Source: Chloroflexota bacterium
Lineage (GTDB): Bacteria > Chloroflexota > Anaerolineae > Anaerolineales > UBA4823
Direction of reading: 5' to 3'
DNA: 64,000 nucleotides
Assembly: GCA_029782365.1 (NCBI GenBank)
Contig: JAKOUW010000160.1
Location: forward strand, 124,001-188,000
Shown: piece after piece, positions 54,375 to 64,000 of the stretch
Numbering within the stretch: position 1 is the stretch's first letter
Layout: every line of letters starts with the position of its first letter
Notes under the pieces: model-generated
Database searches by the model: none
Seen by the model: the letters and a program-made list of their open reading frames with translations, nothing else
Told to the model about the DNA's origin: nothing
Program-made: the position numbers and the translations under genes

Positions 54375-55337
54375 ATGAAGCTGGGTGTATTGACTGTTTT
54401 ATTCCATGACCGTCCATTGGAAGCCGCTTTGGACCAACTGGTCAAATTAGGTGTGCAGGCGTTGGAAATAGGCACTGGTATGTACCCGGGCAATGCCCAC
54501 TGTAACCCGACCGAGCTGCTGAAAAGCCCGGCGGCGCTGAAAGCATTTCGCCAGAAGATTGAAGAGCGCGGCCTGATGATCAGCGCTTTGTCCTGTCATG
54601 GCAACCCGCTGTCTCCGGACAAGGCTTTGGCTGCGGAGTCGGACCGGGTCTATCGTGAAACGATTCGACTGGCAGGGGAGATCGGCGTAGGTGTCGTCAA
54701 CCTTTTTTCTGGCTGCCCGGGCGACTCGGACAACGCGCAATACCCCAATTGGGTCACTTGCGCCTGGCCGCCCGAGTATCTGAAAGTGCTTGATTGGCAG
54801 TGGAACGAGAAAGTGATCCCTTACTGGCAGGAAGCCGGGCCGTTTGCTGCAAAAGCGGGTGTAAAGCTGGCTTTTGAGATGCACCCAGGCTTTGTGGTCT
54901 ACAATCCCGAAACACTGCTGCGCTTACGGGAAGCAGTTGGCCCAGTGGTTGGCGCCAATTATGATCCAAGCCACTTGTTCTGGCAAGGAATCGACGCGGT
55001 TGCGTCTATTCATTATTTGGCGGGAGCTATCCATCACTTTCATGCGAAAGACACCTACCTGGACCAGCGCAACATCGCAGTCAACGGCGTTTTGGACACC
55101 AAACCATACAGCAAGATGCCACAGCGCTCATGGACATTCAGGACTGTCGGTTTTGGCCACGATCAATTCACCTGGCGCTCGATTATCAGCGCGCTGCGCC
55201 TGACGGGTTATGATTATGTGATTTCCATTGAACATGAAGATCCACTGGCTTCCATCGATGAGGGCCTGGGCAAAGCGGTAAGTTTCCTCAAGGATGTATT
55301 ATTGACCGAACAACCGGCGGCCATGTGGTGGGCTTAG
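54375..55337 (+). CDS. Sugar phosphate isomerase/epimerase-like TIM barrel
   Basis: 320 residues. Xylose-isomerase-like barrel opening KLGVLTVLFHDRPLEAALDQ. Ligand candidates are the Glu in FEMHPGF, Asp in NYDPSHLFWQ, His in HHFHAKDTY and Glu in ISIEHEDP, and the RTVGFGHDQFTW segment is typical of a widespread isomerase family found next to Gfo/Idh/MocA enzymes. It has no beta partner. In this operon it may epimerise or isomerise the released keto-sugar before phosphorylation by the kinase encoded 2 bp downstream. Exact reaction unknown. Confidence 0.78.
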   Translation: MKLGVLTVLFHDRPLEAALDQLVKLGVQALEIGTGMYPGNAHCNPTELLKSPAALKAFRQKIEERGLMISALSCHGNPLSPDKALAAESDRVYRETIRLAGEIGVGVVNLFSGCPGDSDNAQYPNWVTCAWPPEYLKVLDWQWNEKVIPYWQEAGPFAAKAGVKLAFEMHPGFVVYNPETLLRLREAVGPVVGANYDPSHLFWQGIDAVASIHYLAGAIHHFHAKDTYLDQRNIAVNGVLDTKPYSKMPQRSWTFRTVGFGHDQFTWRSIISALRLTGYDYVISIEHEDPLASIDEGLGKAVSFLKDVLLTEQPAAMWWA

Positions 55338-55339
55338 GC

Positions 55340-56353
55340 ATGAATTTGTTGGTTGGAGACCTGGGCGGCACGAAAACAATTCTGGCGATTGCAACAGACG
55401 AGCCAGGAAAGCCCCTGCTTCATGAGAAGTCCTTTGCCAGCGCACATTATGACAGCCTGGAAGCGATGATTGGAGATTATCTGTCTGGCCTGGATCTGCG
55501 CATCGAAGGCGCCTGCCTGGCAGTCGCCGGGCCGATCTCGAAAGGGCAGGCAAGCATCACGAATTTGAATTGGTTTGTCAATGCCGAGAATCTGCGCGCT
55601 GCGTTCAACCTGTCTGCTGTTTTGCTGATCAATGACCTGGAAGCGGTGGCTTACGCCATCCCCATCTTAGAATTGCAGGATGTGTTTACTTTAAGCGCAG
55701 GAAATCCAGCCCCAGGTGGAAATATTGCTGTCCTGGCGCCGGGCACTGGCTTGGGAGAAGCGTATATCACCACGGAGGACGGCAGGTATACTGCCCATGC
55801 TTCGGAGGGAAGCCACGCCTCGTTTGCACCAGTCAATGACCTGCAAATGAAACTGCTCACTTACCTGTGGGGAAAGGGCTATGAGCATATCAGCTTCGAG
55901 CGTGTTTGTTCCGGTGGGCTGGGTATTCCCAATTTGTATTCTTTTTTGAAAGATACCTCCGTTGCAGAGGAGCCAACCTGGTTGGCTGAAAAATTGGCAG
56001 CCAGTGAGGACCCAACGCCTGTCATCATGGCTGCTGCGCTCGATCAGAATCAACCTTGCGAGTTGTGCGCGGCCGTGCTGGATCTGTTCCTCGCTATTCT
56101 CGGCGCAGAAGCCGGTAACCAGGCGCTCAAAATCATGGCAACAGGTGGTATCTACCTGGGGGGAGGCATCCCGCCGCGCATCCTCGGTAAGCTGCAAGAA
56201 CCGGCATTCCTGGAAGCGCTGTGCGCCAAAGGCCGGTTTCAAAAGCTGCTTGGCGATATCCCGGTGAAGGTGATCTTGAATTCCCAGGCAGGTCTACTCG
56301 GCGCAGCGGCATTCGGGTTGGAGCATCTTCCAACGCGTGTATCACAACATTAA
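55340..56353 (+). CDS. glk: Glucokinase, Glk family
   Basis: 337 residues from the ATG at 55340. The ATP-binding motif is LVGDLGGTKTILAI, followed by CLAVAGPISKGQASITNLNW, INDLEAVAYAI with the catalytic Asp, VLAPGTGLGEAYI and SEGSHASFAPVND, all as in the bacterial Glk (non-ROK) family. It phosphorylates glucose at C6. In this operon it fits as the entry step for glucose freed from glycosides. It starts 2 bp after the isomerase stop, so translation is probably coupled. The segment CSGGLGIPNLYSFL also agrees with Glk. Confidence 0.88.
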   Translation: MNLLVGDLGGTKTILAIATDEPGKPLLHEKSFASAHYDSLEAMIGDYLSGLDLRIEGACLAVAGPISKGQASITNLNWFVNAENLRAAFNLSAVLLINDLEAVAYAIPILELQDVFTLSAGNPAPGGNIAVLAPGTGLGEAYITTEDGRYTAHASEGSHASFAPVNDLQMKLLTYLWGKGYEHISFERVCSGGLGIPNLYSFLKDTSVAEEPTWLAEKLAASEDPTPVIMAAALDQNQPCELCAAVLDLFLAILGAEAGNQALKIMATGGIYLGGGIPPRILGKLQEPAFLEALCAKGRFQKLLGDIPVKVILNSQAGLLGAAAFGLEHLPTRVSQH

Positions 56354-56368
56354 TCTCGGAGATTTATT

Positions 56369-57619
56369 TTGGAAATAGTCCCCATCCCTGAAAGGCCGAT
56401 CATCGGTCAGGCAGCTATTGACCAGGCGCAGAAAACTCGCTCGCTTGCCCTGATCTTCTTTGTGATGCTGATGGACATCATCGGCATCACGCTGCTTTCG
56501 CCGGTTGCCCCCAAGATTGTTTTACGCTTCAGCGATTCGGCTCTGGTTGTCACCCTGATCCCGGTAGTCTATGCGATGGGTCAGTTTGTCGCTGCGCCGC
56601 TGCTCGGCAAGTTGGGCGATAAAATTGGCAGGCGTCCGGTGCTGCTGGCCAGCCTGTTTGGCCAGGCACTGGGCTATTTTATTTTTGGAATGGGCGGCTC
56701 ATTATGGATTTTGATCCTGGGGCGCCTGGTCGGAGGCATCACCAGCGGAAATTTATCCACCTCCAGCGCGTATATTGCTGATATCTCCAGGCCTGAGGAA
56801 CGCTCGAAAAATTTTGCGATCATTTCAACAGCCTGGAGCATGGGTTTGATTTTAGGACCGGCGCTGGGTGGCGCCTTTGGCCAGTTCAGCCTTGAGACGC
56901 CTGCTTTTGTTGCCGGGGGCGTGACTCTGCTCAACCTGGTATTGGGTTATTTCCTGCTGCCCGAATCGCTTCCGAAGGAAAAGCGCGATACCACCCGGCT
57001 GCAGATGCGCGATTACAACCCGGTGGCTTCCATCATCGATATGGCCGGCAAGCCAGGCCTGGGGGCGGTGCTCCTGGTCAACAGCGTGTTCAGTTTTGCG
57101 TTCAACGGTACAAACAGCACAATCGCCCTCTTTATGATCCAAAAATTTTCGGCCGAAACCTGGCAGTTAGGCTTGATGATGATCATATCTGGGGCGTCGA
57201 TTGCGTTAGCCAACTCTTTCCTGGTGCCGCGCTGGGTGCCGCGCTTCGGCGTGAAAACGACTGGCGTATTGGGTTTAATTGGATTGGCGATCTTTTCAAC
57301 GGCTGTGTTCTTGGCGCCGCTCTTGTGGCTGGCGCTGATTTTGAACATGTTGGGGAGTGCGATGAGCGCCTTTATTTTCCCTACGCTGACAACGATGAGC
57401 GTGGAACGCGTCATGCCACAGGAAGCCGGACAGGTCATGGGCGTTATTTCTGCGGTGGGCTCCCTGATGAACATCTTTGGGCCGCTGTGGGCAGGCCTGA
57501 TCTATGATCATCTGATGATGGGCTCGCCTCTTTGGATGGGCGCCCTGGTCTTGTTGATGGCATCGTATATGCTGGGCCGGATTTCCTCTGGCGCCAGCCA
57601 GCCTGCTCAAATAAATTGA
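56369..57619 (+). CDS. MFS transporter (TetA/drug-antiporter type)
   Basis: 416 residues with twelve hydrophobic segments. It starts at a TTG (56369) with CGGAG eight bases upstream; there is no ATG before the first helix. Motif A reads GKLGDKIGRRPVLL, and motif C of drug antiporters is seen in STAWSMGLILGPALGGAFG. This branch usually exports small hydrophobic compounds. As the last gene of a glycoside operon it may expel the freed aglycone, which is often toxic; import of a sugar is the alternative. It follows the kinase gene by 15 bp. Confidence 0.82.
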   Translation: MEIVPIPERPIIGQAAIDQAQKTRSLALIFFVMLMDIIGITLLSPVAPKIVLRFSDSALVVTLIPVVYAMGQFVAAPLLGKLGDKIGRRPVLLASLFGQALGYFIFGMGGSLWILILGRLVGGITSGNLSTSSAYIADISRPEERSKNFAIISTAWSMGLILGPALGGAFGQFSLETPAFVAGGVTLLNLVLGYFLLPESLPKEKRDTTRLQMRDYNPVASIIDMAGKPGLGAVLLVNSVFSFAFNGTNSTIALFMIQKFSAETWQLGLMMIISGASIALANSFLVPRWVPRFGVKTTGVLGLIGLAIFSTAVFLAPLLWLALILNMLGSAMSAFIFPTLTTMSVERVMPQEAGQVMGVISAVGSLMNIFGPLWAGLIYDHLMMGSPLWMGALVLLMASYMLGRISSGASQPAQIN

Positions 57620-57620
57620 A

Positions 57621-57645
57621 CCACGACTTCACCCGTGGCTTTTCG
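57621..57645 (+). terminator. Weak hairpin terminator of operon 4
   Basis: CCACG (57621-57625) and CGTGG (57634-57638) form a 5-bp stem with an 8-nt loop, followed by CTTTTCG. It fills the 27-bp gap between the MFS gene and the convergent oxidase gene. The stem is short, so confidence is low. Confidence 0.35.
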
Positions 57646-57646
57646 T

Positions 57647-58828
57647 TCATCCTTTGGGATGGATCAGTGAAGTGAAGTCAGGATCTGTGATAGCCGGTCG
57701 ATCGAGCCGCATGGCCTGGATGGGGTATGGTGTCTGACCGTGAACTGCCAGGTCGCTGAGAATCTTGCCGATCAGGCTGGCGAACTTAAAAGCATGCCCG
57801 GCCCCAATTGCCATGCAGATTTGCGGCGCGCCGGGCAGGCTGTCTAAAATAAATCCACGGTCGGGCGGCATGGTGTACAGGCAGGGCTTGGTGTACAGCA
57901 CCGGTCCCAGGCTGTCGGGGATGTGCTCTGCCAAAAAGCTAACCAGGTTATTGTATGGGCGCGGGTTGGGCTGCATCTTGCGGTTTTCGACTGTCACCGC
58001 ATCCCCGCCCAGGTCTTCCCCCGCTTTGACAGCTACCTCACCGTAAACCGGGAATCCGTAAAACACCGACTCGCCGTGCCATATCCACACTGGAAAGCGA
58101 TCAGGAGCGAATTCGCGCAGGTAAGGTGTGGCAAAGTACGTTACCTGTTCTTCCGTTACCGTCAATGGAAGCTGCCTGCCGATGTGTTGAAGCAGAAAAT
58201 TGGTCCAGGCTCCCGAGGCCAAAACAAGGCGCCGGCAGTTAAATACGCCCCGGCTGGTGGTCAGGCGCACGCCATCGGTCAGCGGCTCAATATCCTGCAC
58301 GGTTGTTTGGTCGAGCACCTGCGCGCCGCGCGCGCGCGCCAGGGTAATATGTACAGCGTTGGCTTTCCGAGCATCTACGAGGCCGCTGAAGGACTGAAAA
58401 AGCACCTCATCGTCGGCTTTCAGGTGAAACTGGGGAAAACGGCGCATGGTTTCCGCCGCGCTCAGGCTTTCAAATGGGATACCTGAACGCTGCATGGCGG
58501 AGGCATAACGCTGGACTTCTGTTTCTTCTCCAGCCTGCGGGCCTGGGCCCAGGATCAGGCCACCGGTTTGATAGACGAGCTGGATGCCCGATTCGGCTTC
58601 TACATCCCGCCAGGCAATGAAAGCATACGGCGCCAGGGCTGCATACGCCGGGTCATCATACGACAGACGGATGATGCGTGAATGATCTTGCGAACTTCCG
58701 TAGTCGTGCCCCAGCTTGTGCTGCTCCAGGCCGAGAATACTGCCTTTCGCCTGGCGCGCCAACCAGTAGAGAGCTGCACTGCCCAACCCGCCGCAGCCCA
58801 GAACAATGTAATCGAAATTACTTTCCAC
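57647..58828 (-). CDS. Monomeric sarcosine oxidase-like FAD enzyme
   Basis: 393 residues, DAO superfamily. The FAD motif is YIVLGCGGLGSAALYWLA, and the sarcosine/N-methyltryptophan oxidase mark HDYGSSQDHSRIIRLSYDD follows. The Cys in YTKPCLYTMPPDRGFILD matches the residue that carries FAD covalently in monomeric sarcosine oxidase. It oxidises a secondary amine, probably an N-methylamino acid, giving the amine, formaldehyde and hydrogen peroxide. The start overlaps the methyltransferase gene by 11 bp, suggesting a shared route, for example glycine betaine to sarcosine to glycine. The katG gene nearby could deal with peroxide, but lies in a separate unit. Confidence 0.85.
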   Translation of the reverse strand: MESNFDYIVLGCGGLGSAALYWLARQAKGSILGLEQHKLGHDYGSSQDHSRIIRLSYDDPAYAALAPYAFIAWRDVEAESGIQLVYQTGGLILGPGPQAGEETEVQRYASAMQRSGIPFESLSAAETMRRFPQFHLKADDEVLFQSFSGLVDARKANAVHITLARARGAQVLDQTTVQDIEPLTDGVRLTTSRGVFNCRRLVLASGAWTNFLLQHIGRQLPLTVTEEQVTYFATPYLREFAPDRFPVWIWHGESVFYGFPVYGEVAVKAGEDLGGDAVTVENRKMQPNPRPYNNLVSFLAEHIPDSLGPVLYTKPCLYTMPPDRGFILDSLPGAPQICMAIGAGHAFKFASLIGKILSDLAVHGQTPYPIQAMRLDRPAITDPDFTSLIHPKG

Positions 58829-59861
58829 TCGGCTTGTCCTTCCAGAAATCCAGGTAAGCCTTATCTTTTTCCTTGACAGCCGCGCCGATCATTGGATGCT
58901 GCGAGAGGTCCGGTGAATAACGGCTGGCAGGTGTAAATCGCCCCAGCGCCTCTGCCATGGCGCGCACGTGGTGCGGCGCGCCGCCGCAGCAAATGCCAAT
59001 ATAGTTGACGCCCAATTCGCGGGCCTGGCGAGCAAAATCAGCCATTTCAAAACGAGTGTGCAAAAAAGGCTCAAGTGCAATAGGGAAGGCGCGCTCATGA
59101 CCTTTCTCTTTGAGGGCCTGAAAGCTGGGTTGGGTGGGAGTGGTGCGGTAGGGTACTGGCTGGGCTGCCACAAAACCGCTCACCGCCTGGCGGATATCTT
59201 TGAGCAAAGGGAGCATCGTTTCAGGCCCGCGCGAGCAGTTTAACCCAACCACGTCAGCCCCGGCTTGTGCTATGATCTTGCAGGCTTCGACATGGGACAC
59301 TCCTTCACGCAAGGTTTCCTGGGTCGAACCAAAGGTTACCATCGCAGGCAGGTTATATTTCTTGATCACTTCCAGCGCTAACTGGGCCTCGCCGAGGTAA
59401 TCCAGAGTTTCGGCGATGATAAAATCAACGCCCTCATCCACTGCCCAGCGCACCTGCTCATCGTAGATTTGGCGCACTTTTGCGGCAGTCTCGGCGTGGT
59501 TGTGGTGGTCGTACACCCAGGTGTTGCAAATATTACCGGCGACCAATGCATCGCTGGCGGCAGCAGCCTGCCGTGCCAGGCGCACCGCCTGGCGGTTGAG
59601 CATTTCCAGGTCGCCTTCGCGCCCGACAGTTTTCAACTTTTCCCGGTCGCCGTAGTAGGTGAGGGCGACCATCACTTCAGCGCCGGCGCGCAGGAACTCG
59701 CGATGCAGCTCTAACACCGCGTCGGGGAAATCCAACACCACCTCAGGCACAAATGGCCCGGCTTTCAAATATCCACGCCGCTCCAGTTCGAATACATAAC
59801 CTTCTGCGCCCATCACCACATCGCGTTGCAACCGCTCCAATAAGCCCGTCTTTTCTGCCAT
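58818..59861 (-). CDS. Betaine-homocysteine S-methyltransferase-like protein
   Basis: 347 residues from the ATG at 59861, which has GGAGG five bases upstream; a TTG four codons earlier is in frame but overlies that ribosome-binding site. Homocysteine S-methyltransferase barrel: MGAEGYVFELERRGYLKAG at the N-terminus, VVGLNCSRGPETM with the first zinc Cys and YIGICCGGAPHHVRAM with the Cys pair. All three zinc ligands are present. The family moves a methyl group from betaine or a similar donor to homocysteine. It overlaps the sarcosine-oxidase-like gene, which supports methylamine degradation. The methyl donor is not proven. Confidence 0.82.
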   Translation of the reverse strand: MAEKTGLLERLQRDVVMGAEGYVFELERRGYLKAGPFVPEVVLDFPDAVLELHREFLRAGAEVMVALTYYGDREKLKTVGREGDLEMLNRQAVRLARQAAAASDALVAGNICNTWVYDHHNHAETAAKVRQIYDEQVRWAVDEGVDFIIAETLDYLGEAQLALEVIKKYNLPAMVTFGSTQETLREGVSHVEACKIIAQAGADVVGLNCSRGPETMLPLLKDIRQAVSGFVAAQPVPYRTTPTQPSFQALKEKGHERAFPIALEPFLHTRFEMADFARQARELGVNYIGICCGGAPHHVRAMAEALGRFTPASRYSPDLSQHPMIGAAVKEKDKAYLDFWKDKPSGK

Positions 59862-60048
59862 TGCGTCCTCCAATTTTCTACGAAACCCATTGAGGGGAAC
59901 CCTCTGTCATAAAATTAAGCGTGGATTTTAATCTCCACTAACTTGATGAGCAAGGTATTAATATTTGGACTGCCCCAAAGTATAATGCGTATAGGCTTGA
60001 TTTTATTCAATAATTTGGTCATGGTATTGGCATCTGGAAGTGGATAAG

Positions 60049-60061
60049 TTGGTCCGACCAA
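60049..60061. promoter_or_regulatory. Short palindrome in the 223-bp gap upstream of the methyltransferase-like gene
   Basis: TTGGTC-C-GACCAA is a perfect 6-bp inverted repeat near the end of the BNR-repeat gene. The rest of the 59862-60084 gap shows a GAGGGGAACCCTC hairpin near 59895 and GTGGA...TCCAC near 59922, but no coding frame or convincing promoter. Confidence 0.25.
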
Positions 60062-60084
60062 TTCAAGCCAATTAACGGCATCTA

Positions 60085-61077
60085 TTAAAGCATGATCATC
60101 GCTCGTTCTATGCCTCCCAGGTTAAAAGGCAGTTGTTCCCAGGTTTCTCCTTGATTGGGTGAGAACCATACATCTCCATTGCCCAAACCGGCGTAAACAT
60201 GCCCCGGGTCCTTGGGATCGGTCAACAGAGCGTAGGGCATATGTTTGAGCGGCTGAGGTAAGCCGCCGCCCAGTTTTTTCCATACCCCTTCAGAATCGGA
60301 TCTGAAGATAAAAGCTTGTGCATCATTCTCGCTGTGCGCTTTGAATGGCGATGGTGATAAAGACACGTAGCTCACCTGCGGTTGGACCGGGTCTGCTGCA
60401 CACGCCCAACCGTAATGCCGGTCGAGGCCTGTCTTGTTTTGGGTCCAAGTGGCGCCGCCATCCTGGCTGATGGCAGTTCCTGCTCCGGTCCCACCGGCTT
60501 CATACACCCAATGGCCATTGGATGTGTGAAAGGTAATTGAATGGCAATCGCGCAGAGCCCCTGAACGATGATCTTGCCAGGTTTTACCACCGTCCGTACT
60601 GCGCACCACCGCCCCAAACTCAATCCCGATGACGATCACGTTTAAATCTTCTGGCGACAGTGCGATACCCTGGATATATGCTGTGCCTGGCGGTTCCGCC
60701 GGGGAAAACCAAAACCGGCGCGAAAAGATCTGGCGAAACGCTGGCAGTTCTTGCCAATGCTGGCCCTGGTCCTGCGAGGTAAATAATAAAGCTGGCTTTG
60801 TTCCCGCATAGATCAAGCCAGGCTTGAGAGGGCTGGCACATAAGGCTTTTACTGTTTTGCCGGGCAATCCTCCTGGAGACCAGGTTCGGCCGTAATCAAC
60901 AGAAAGAAGGATGCCATTCTCTCTTGTACCTGCGTAGATCATACCAGCCTGCAGGGGATCACTCGCCAGGCACGTGATTCCCTGGCCTTGCAGTAATTTT
61001 TCCACACGCCAACCAGCGGTGCCAGCTCGCTCGGCGCGCGCAATGCCCGTGCCTGCTACCGAAAGAAAGTAATTCAC
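60085..61077 (-). CDS. BNR-repeat (sialidase-like propeller) protein
   Basis: 330 residues. Several Asp-box or BNR units are visible: SVDYGRTWSPGG, SQDQGQHWQELP, STDGGKTWQDH, SQDGGATWTQN and SPNQGETWEQLP, spaced along a predicted beta-propeller with YAGT/YAGLGNGDVW strands between. No sialidase catalytic Arg triad or signal peptide is evident, so a binding or photosystem-factor-Ycf48-like role is more plausible than glycosidase action. Proteins of this kind are common in Chloroflexota. It is transcribed alone, 284 bp from katG. Function unknown. Confidence 0.75.
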   Translation of the reverse strand: MNYFLSVAGTGIARAERAGTAGWRVEKLLQGQGITCLASDPLQAGMIYAGTRENGILLSVDYGRTWSPGGLPGKTVKALCASPLKPGLIYAGTKPALLFTSQDQGQHWQELPAFRQIFSRRFWFSPAEPPGTAYIQGIALSPEDLNVIVIGIEFGAVVRSTDGGKTWQDHRSGALRDCHSITFHTSNGHWVYEAGGTGAGTAISQDGGATWTQNKTGLDRHYGWACAADPVQPQVSYVSLSPSPFKAHSENDAQAFIFRSDSEGVWKKLGGGLPQPLKHMPYALLTDPKDPGHVYAGLGNGDVWFSPNQGETWEQLPFNLGGIERAMIML

Positions 61078-61281
61078 CGTGAGACCTCCTACTGATCGAG
61101 TAACTGTCCTGAGATCGGAAGCCTGGAAGAAAAACCCTTATTAAACACTCAGAGTCCCGACGCAGCGGCAGGTTGAGATGGTTGCCTCTATTAAATATCT
61201 GATAATCCGGGTTGTCAATAACCAATTTAGCAATGCGTTCCAATTCCTTGTGATGAAATGACCGAAATTCTCTTACCAGAT

Positions 61282-61314
61282 AGTTCAACGGCGGCTTGTC
61301 GCCGCCGTTGAACT
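61282..61314. repeat. Perfect 14-bp stem-loop downstream of katG
   Basis: AGTTCAACGGCGGC (61282-61295), loop TTGTC and GCCGCCGTTGAACT (61301-61314) pair without mismatch. It is 48 bp after the katG stop on the minus strand. Neither strand has a T tract beyond it. It may be a factor-dependent terminator, an mRNA 3' stabiliser or a copy of a dispersed palindromic repeat; the remainder of the 61078-61361 gap holds no convincing gene. Confidence 0.55.
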
Positions 61315-61361
61315 GTAAACAATTCATCGTTTTACCCCCGGAAACCCTTGATACTGTTTTA

Positions 61362-63656
<2,295 letters not shown>

Positions 63657-63678
63657 TTATTTAATCGCTCTTAAACAT

Positions 63679-63708
63679 ATTATAAGTCGAAAATGTTACC
63701 CCTTTCAA
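63679..63708 (-). promoter_or_regulatory. Sigma-70-like promoter of katG
   Basis: On the minus strand TTGAAA (63708-63703), an 18-bp spacer and a perfect TATAAT (63684-63679). It gives a leader of about 120-125 nt before the katG start. Confidence 0.55.
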
Positions 63709-63956
63709 TAAAGGATGATCGATCCTTTCAAGGCCTTCGAATTCTTCAATAGGACTGCGATCGCTGCGGAACTGAAATAATTGTGCCGATGGAGGAATTG
63801 TACCTTGATTGGGTCAAATGAGGAAAACTCGATCACCTAATAGTTTTGTTCTCAACCCACTTTCACCGGTTTGAAGAGTGCTGCGTATGATAACGAAGTC
63901 AATTATGATAAAACGTTCATAATTCATGTTTTGTCTATATATTGACCGCAAATAAC

Positions 63957-63990
63957 TTGACAAAATATGGACAATCATCTACAATCATCT
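63957..63990 (+). promoter_or_regulatory. Outward sigma-70 promoter with tandem 10-bp repeat
   Basis: TTGACA (63957-63962), exactly 17 bp, then TACAAT (63980-63985): a near-consensus promoter reading towards the right edge, serving a gene beyond the window. ACAATCATCT is repeated in tandem at 63971-63980 and 63981-63990, across the -10 box, where a repressor could bind. Confidence 0.6.
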
Positions 63991-64000
63991 ATACACAACA

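Noticed and set aside
56369..57619. Glucose importer as the firm call for the MFS gene in operon 4
   Set aside because: Motif C of drug antiporters (GLILGPALGG) is present, which favours export; a sugar-import role cannot be excluded but is not supported by sequence.
60959..61327. 122-residue minus-strand frame upstream of the BNR-repeat gene
   Set aside because: It runs into the BNR-repeat gene in another frame, contains the perfect stem-loop at 61282-61314, and shows no family motif or ribosome-binding site.

Overview
The window reads as chromosomal DNA of a heterotrophic bacterium, most likely a member of the Chloroflexota (Anaerolineae-like). The pointers are lipoproteins with long Thr/Pro/Glu/Ala linkers, a secreted protein built from a duplicated domain ending in a YAYNWFYNST motif, large families of sugar-isomerase-like TIM barrels beside Gfo/Idh/MocA oxidoreductases, and a giant HTH/NB-ARC/WD40 regulator. 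This placement is an inference from gene style; no rRNA or tRNA gene is present to test it. No insertion sequence, prophage or CRISPR array was seen.

Left part (1-26.6 kb): a truncated membrane protein; a ClpS / GH127 arabinofuranosidase / Avd-like run; an intradiol-dioxygenase-like lipoprotein; a tyrosine phenol-lyase operon (Lrp regulator, TPL, unknown 421-aa protein); an HD-GYP / lactate dehydrogenase / threonine aldolase operon; a divergent four-gene acyl-transfer module (MBOAT, SGNH-like, acyl carrier protein, FAAL-type acyl-AMP ligase) that has the same four activities as the dlt D-alanylation operon; a duplicated-domain secreted protein; a WYL / GyrI-like / BtrH-like operon; an MFS plus acyltransferase pair; a P450 that has lost its haem-binding half; a divergent GTP-cyclohydrolase-II-like protein; and proA-proB.

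Central part (26.7-57.6 kb): a roughly 31-kb glycoside-catabolism locus and the main find. It has four plus-strand operons. Operon 1 holds two Gfo/Idh/MocA oxidoreductases, a fused beta-alpha C-glycoside-deglycosidase-like protein, an alpha/beta hydrolase, a cupin, an unknown protein and an alpha+beta pair. Operon 2 is an Opp/Dpp-type ABC importer. Operon 3 holds a beta+alpha pair, a TIM-barrel isomerase, GH78, GH43 and GH3. Operon 4 holds an alpha+beta pair, a TIM-barrel isomerase, a glucokinase and an MFS transporter. Four deglycosidase-like pairs thus sit in one locus, one of them fused into a single chain. The gene set matches the known logic of C-glycoside breakdown (oxidation of sugar C3 by a DgpA-type enzyme, then C-C bond cleavage by an alpha/beta lyase of the DgpBC, DfgAB or CarBC type). 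The three glycosidases lack signal peptides, so intact decorated glycosides are probably imported and trimmed inside the cell. Upstream of the operons I find a shared, helically phased direct-repeat element (ATGCGAAA-N6/7-GCGAAA-N4-GCG) at a fixed distance from a -10-like box; it is clear at three operons and degenerate at the fourth. A 1223-residue HTH/NB-ARC/WD40 protein, encoded in the opposite direction next to one copy, is the obvious candidate regulator.

Right part (57.6-64 kb): a sarcosine-oxidase-like flavoprotein overlapping a betaine-homocysteine-methyltransferase-like gene, a BNR-repeat protein, and the catalase-peroxidase katG with a recognisable promoter. A strong outward-facing promoter with a tandem 10-bp repeat lies at the right edge.
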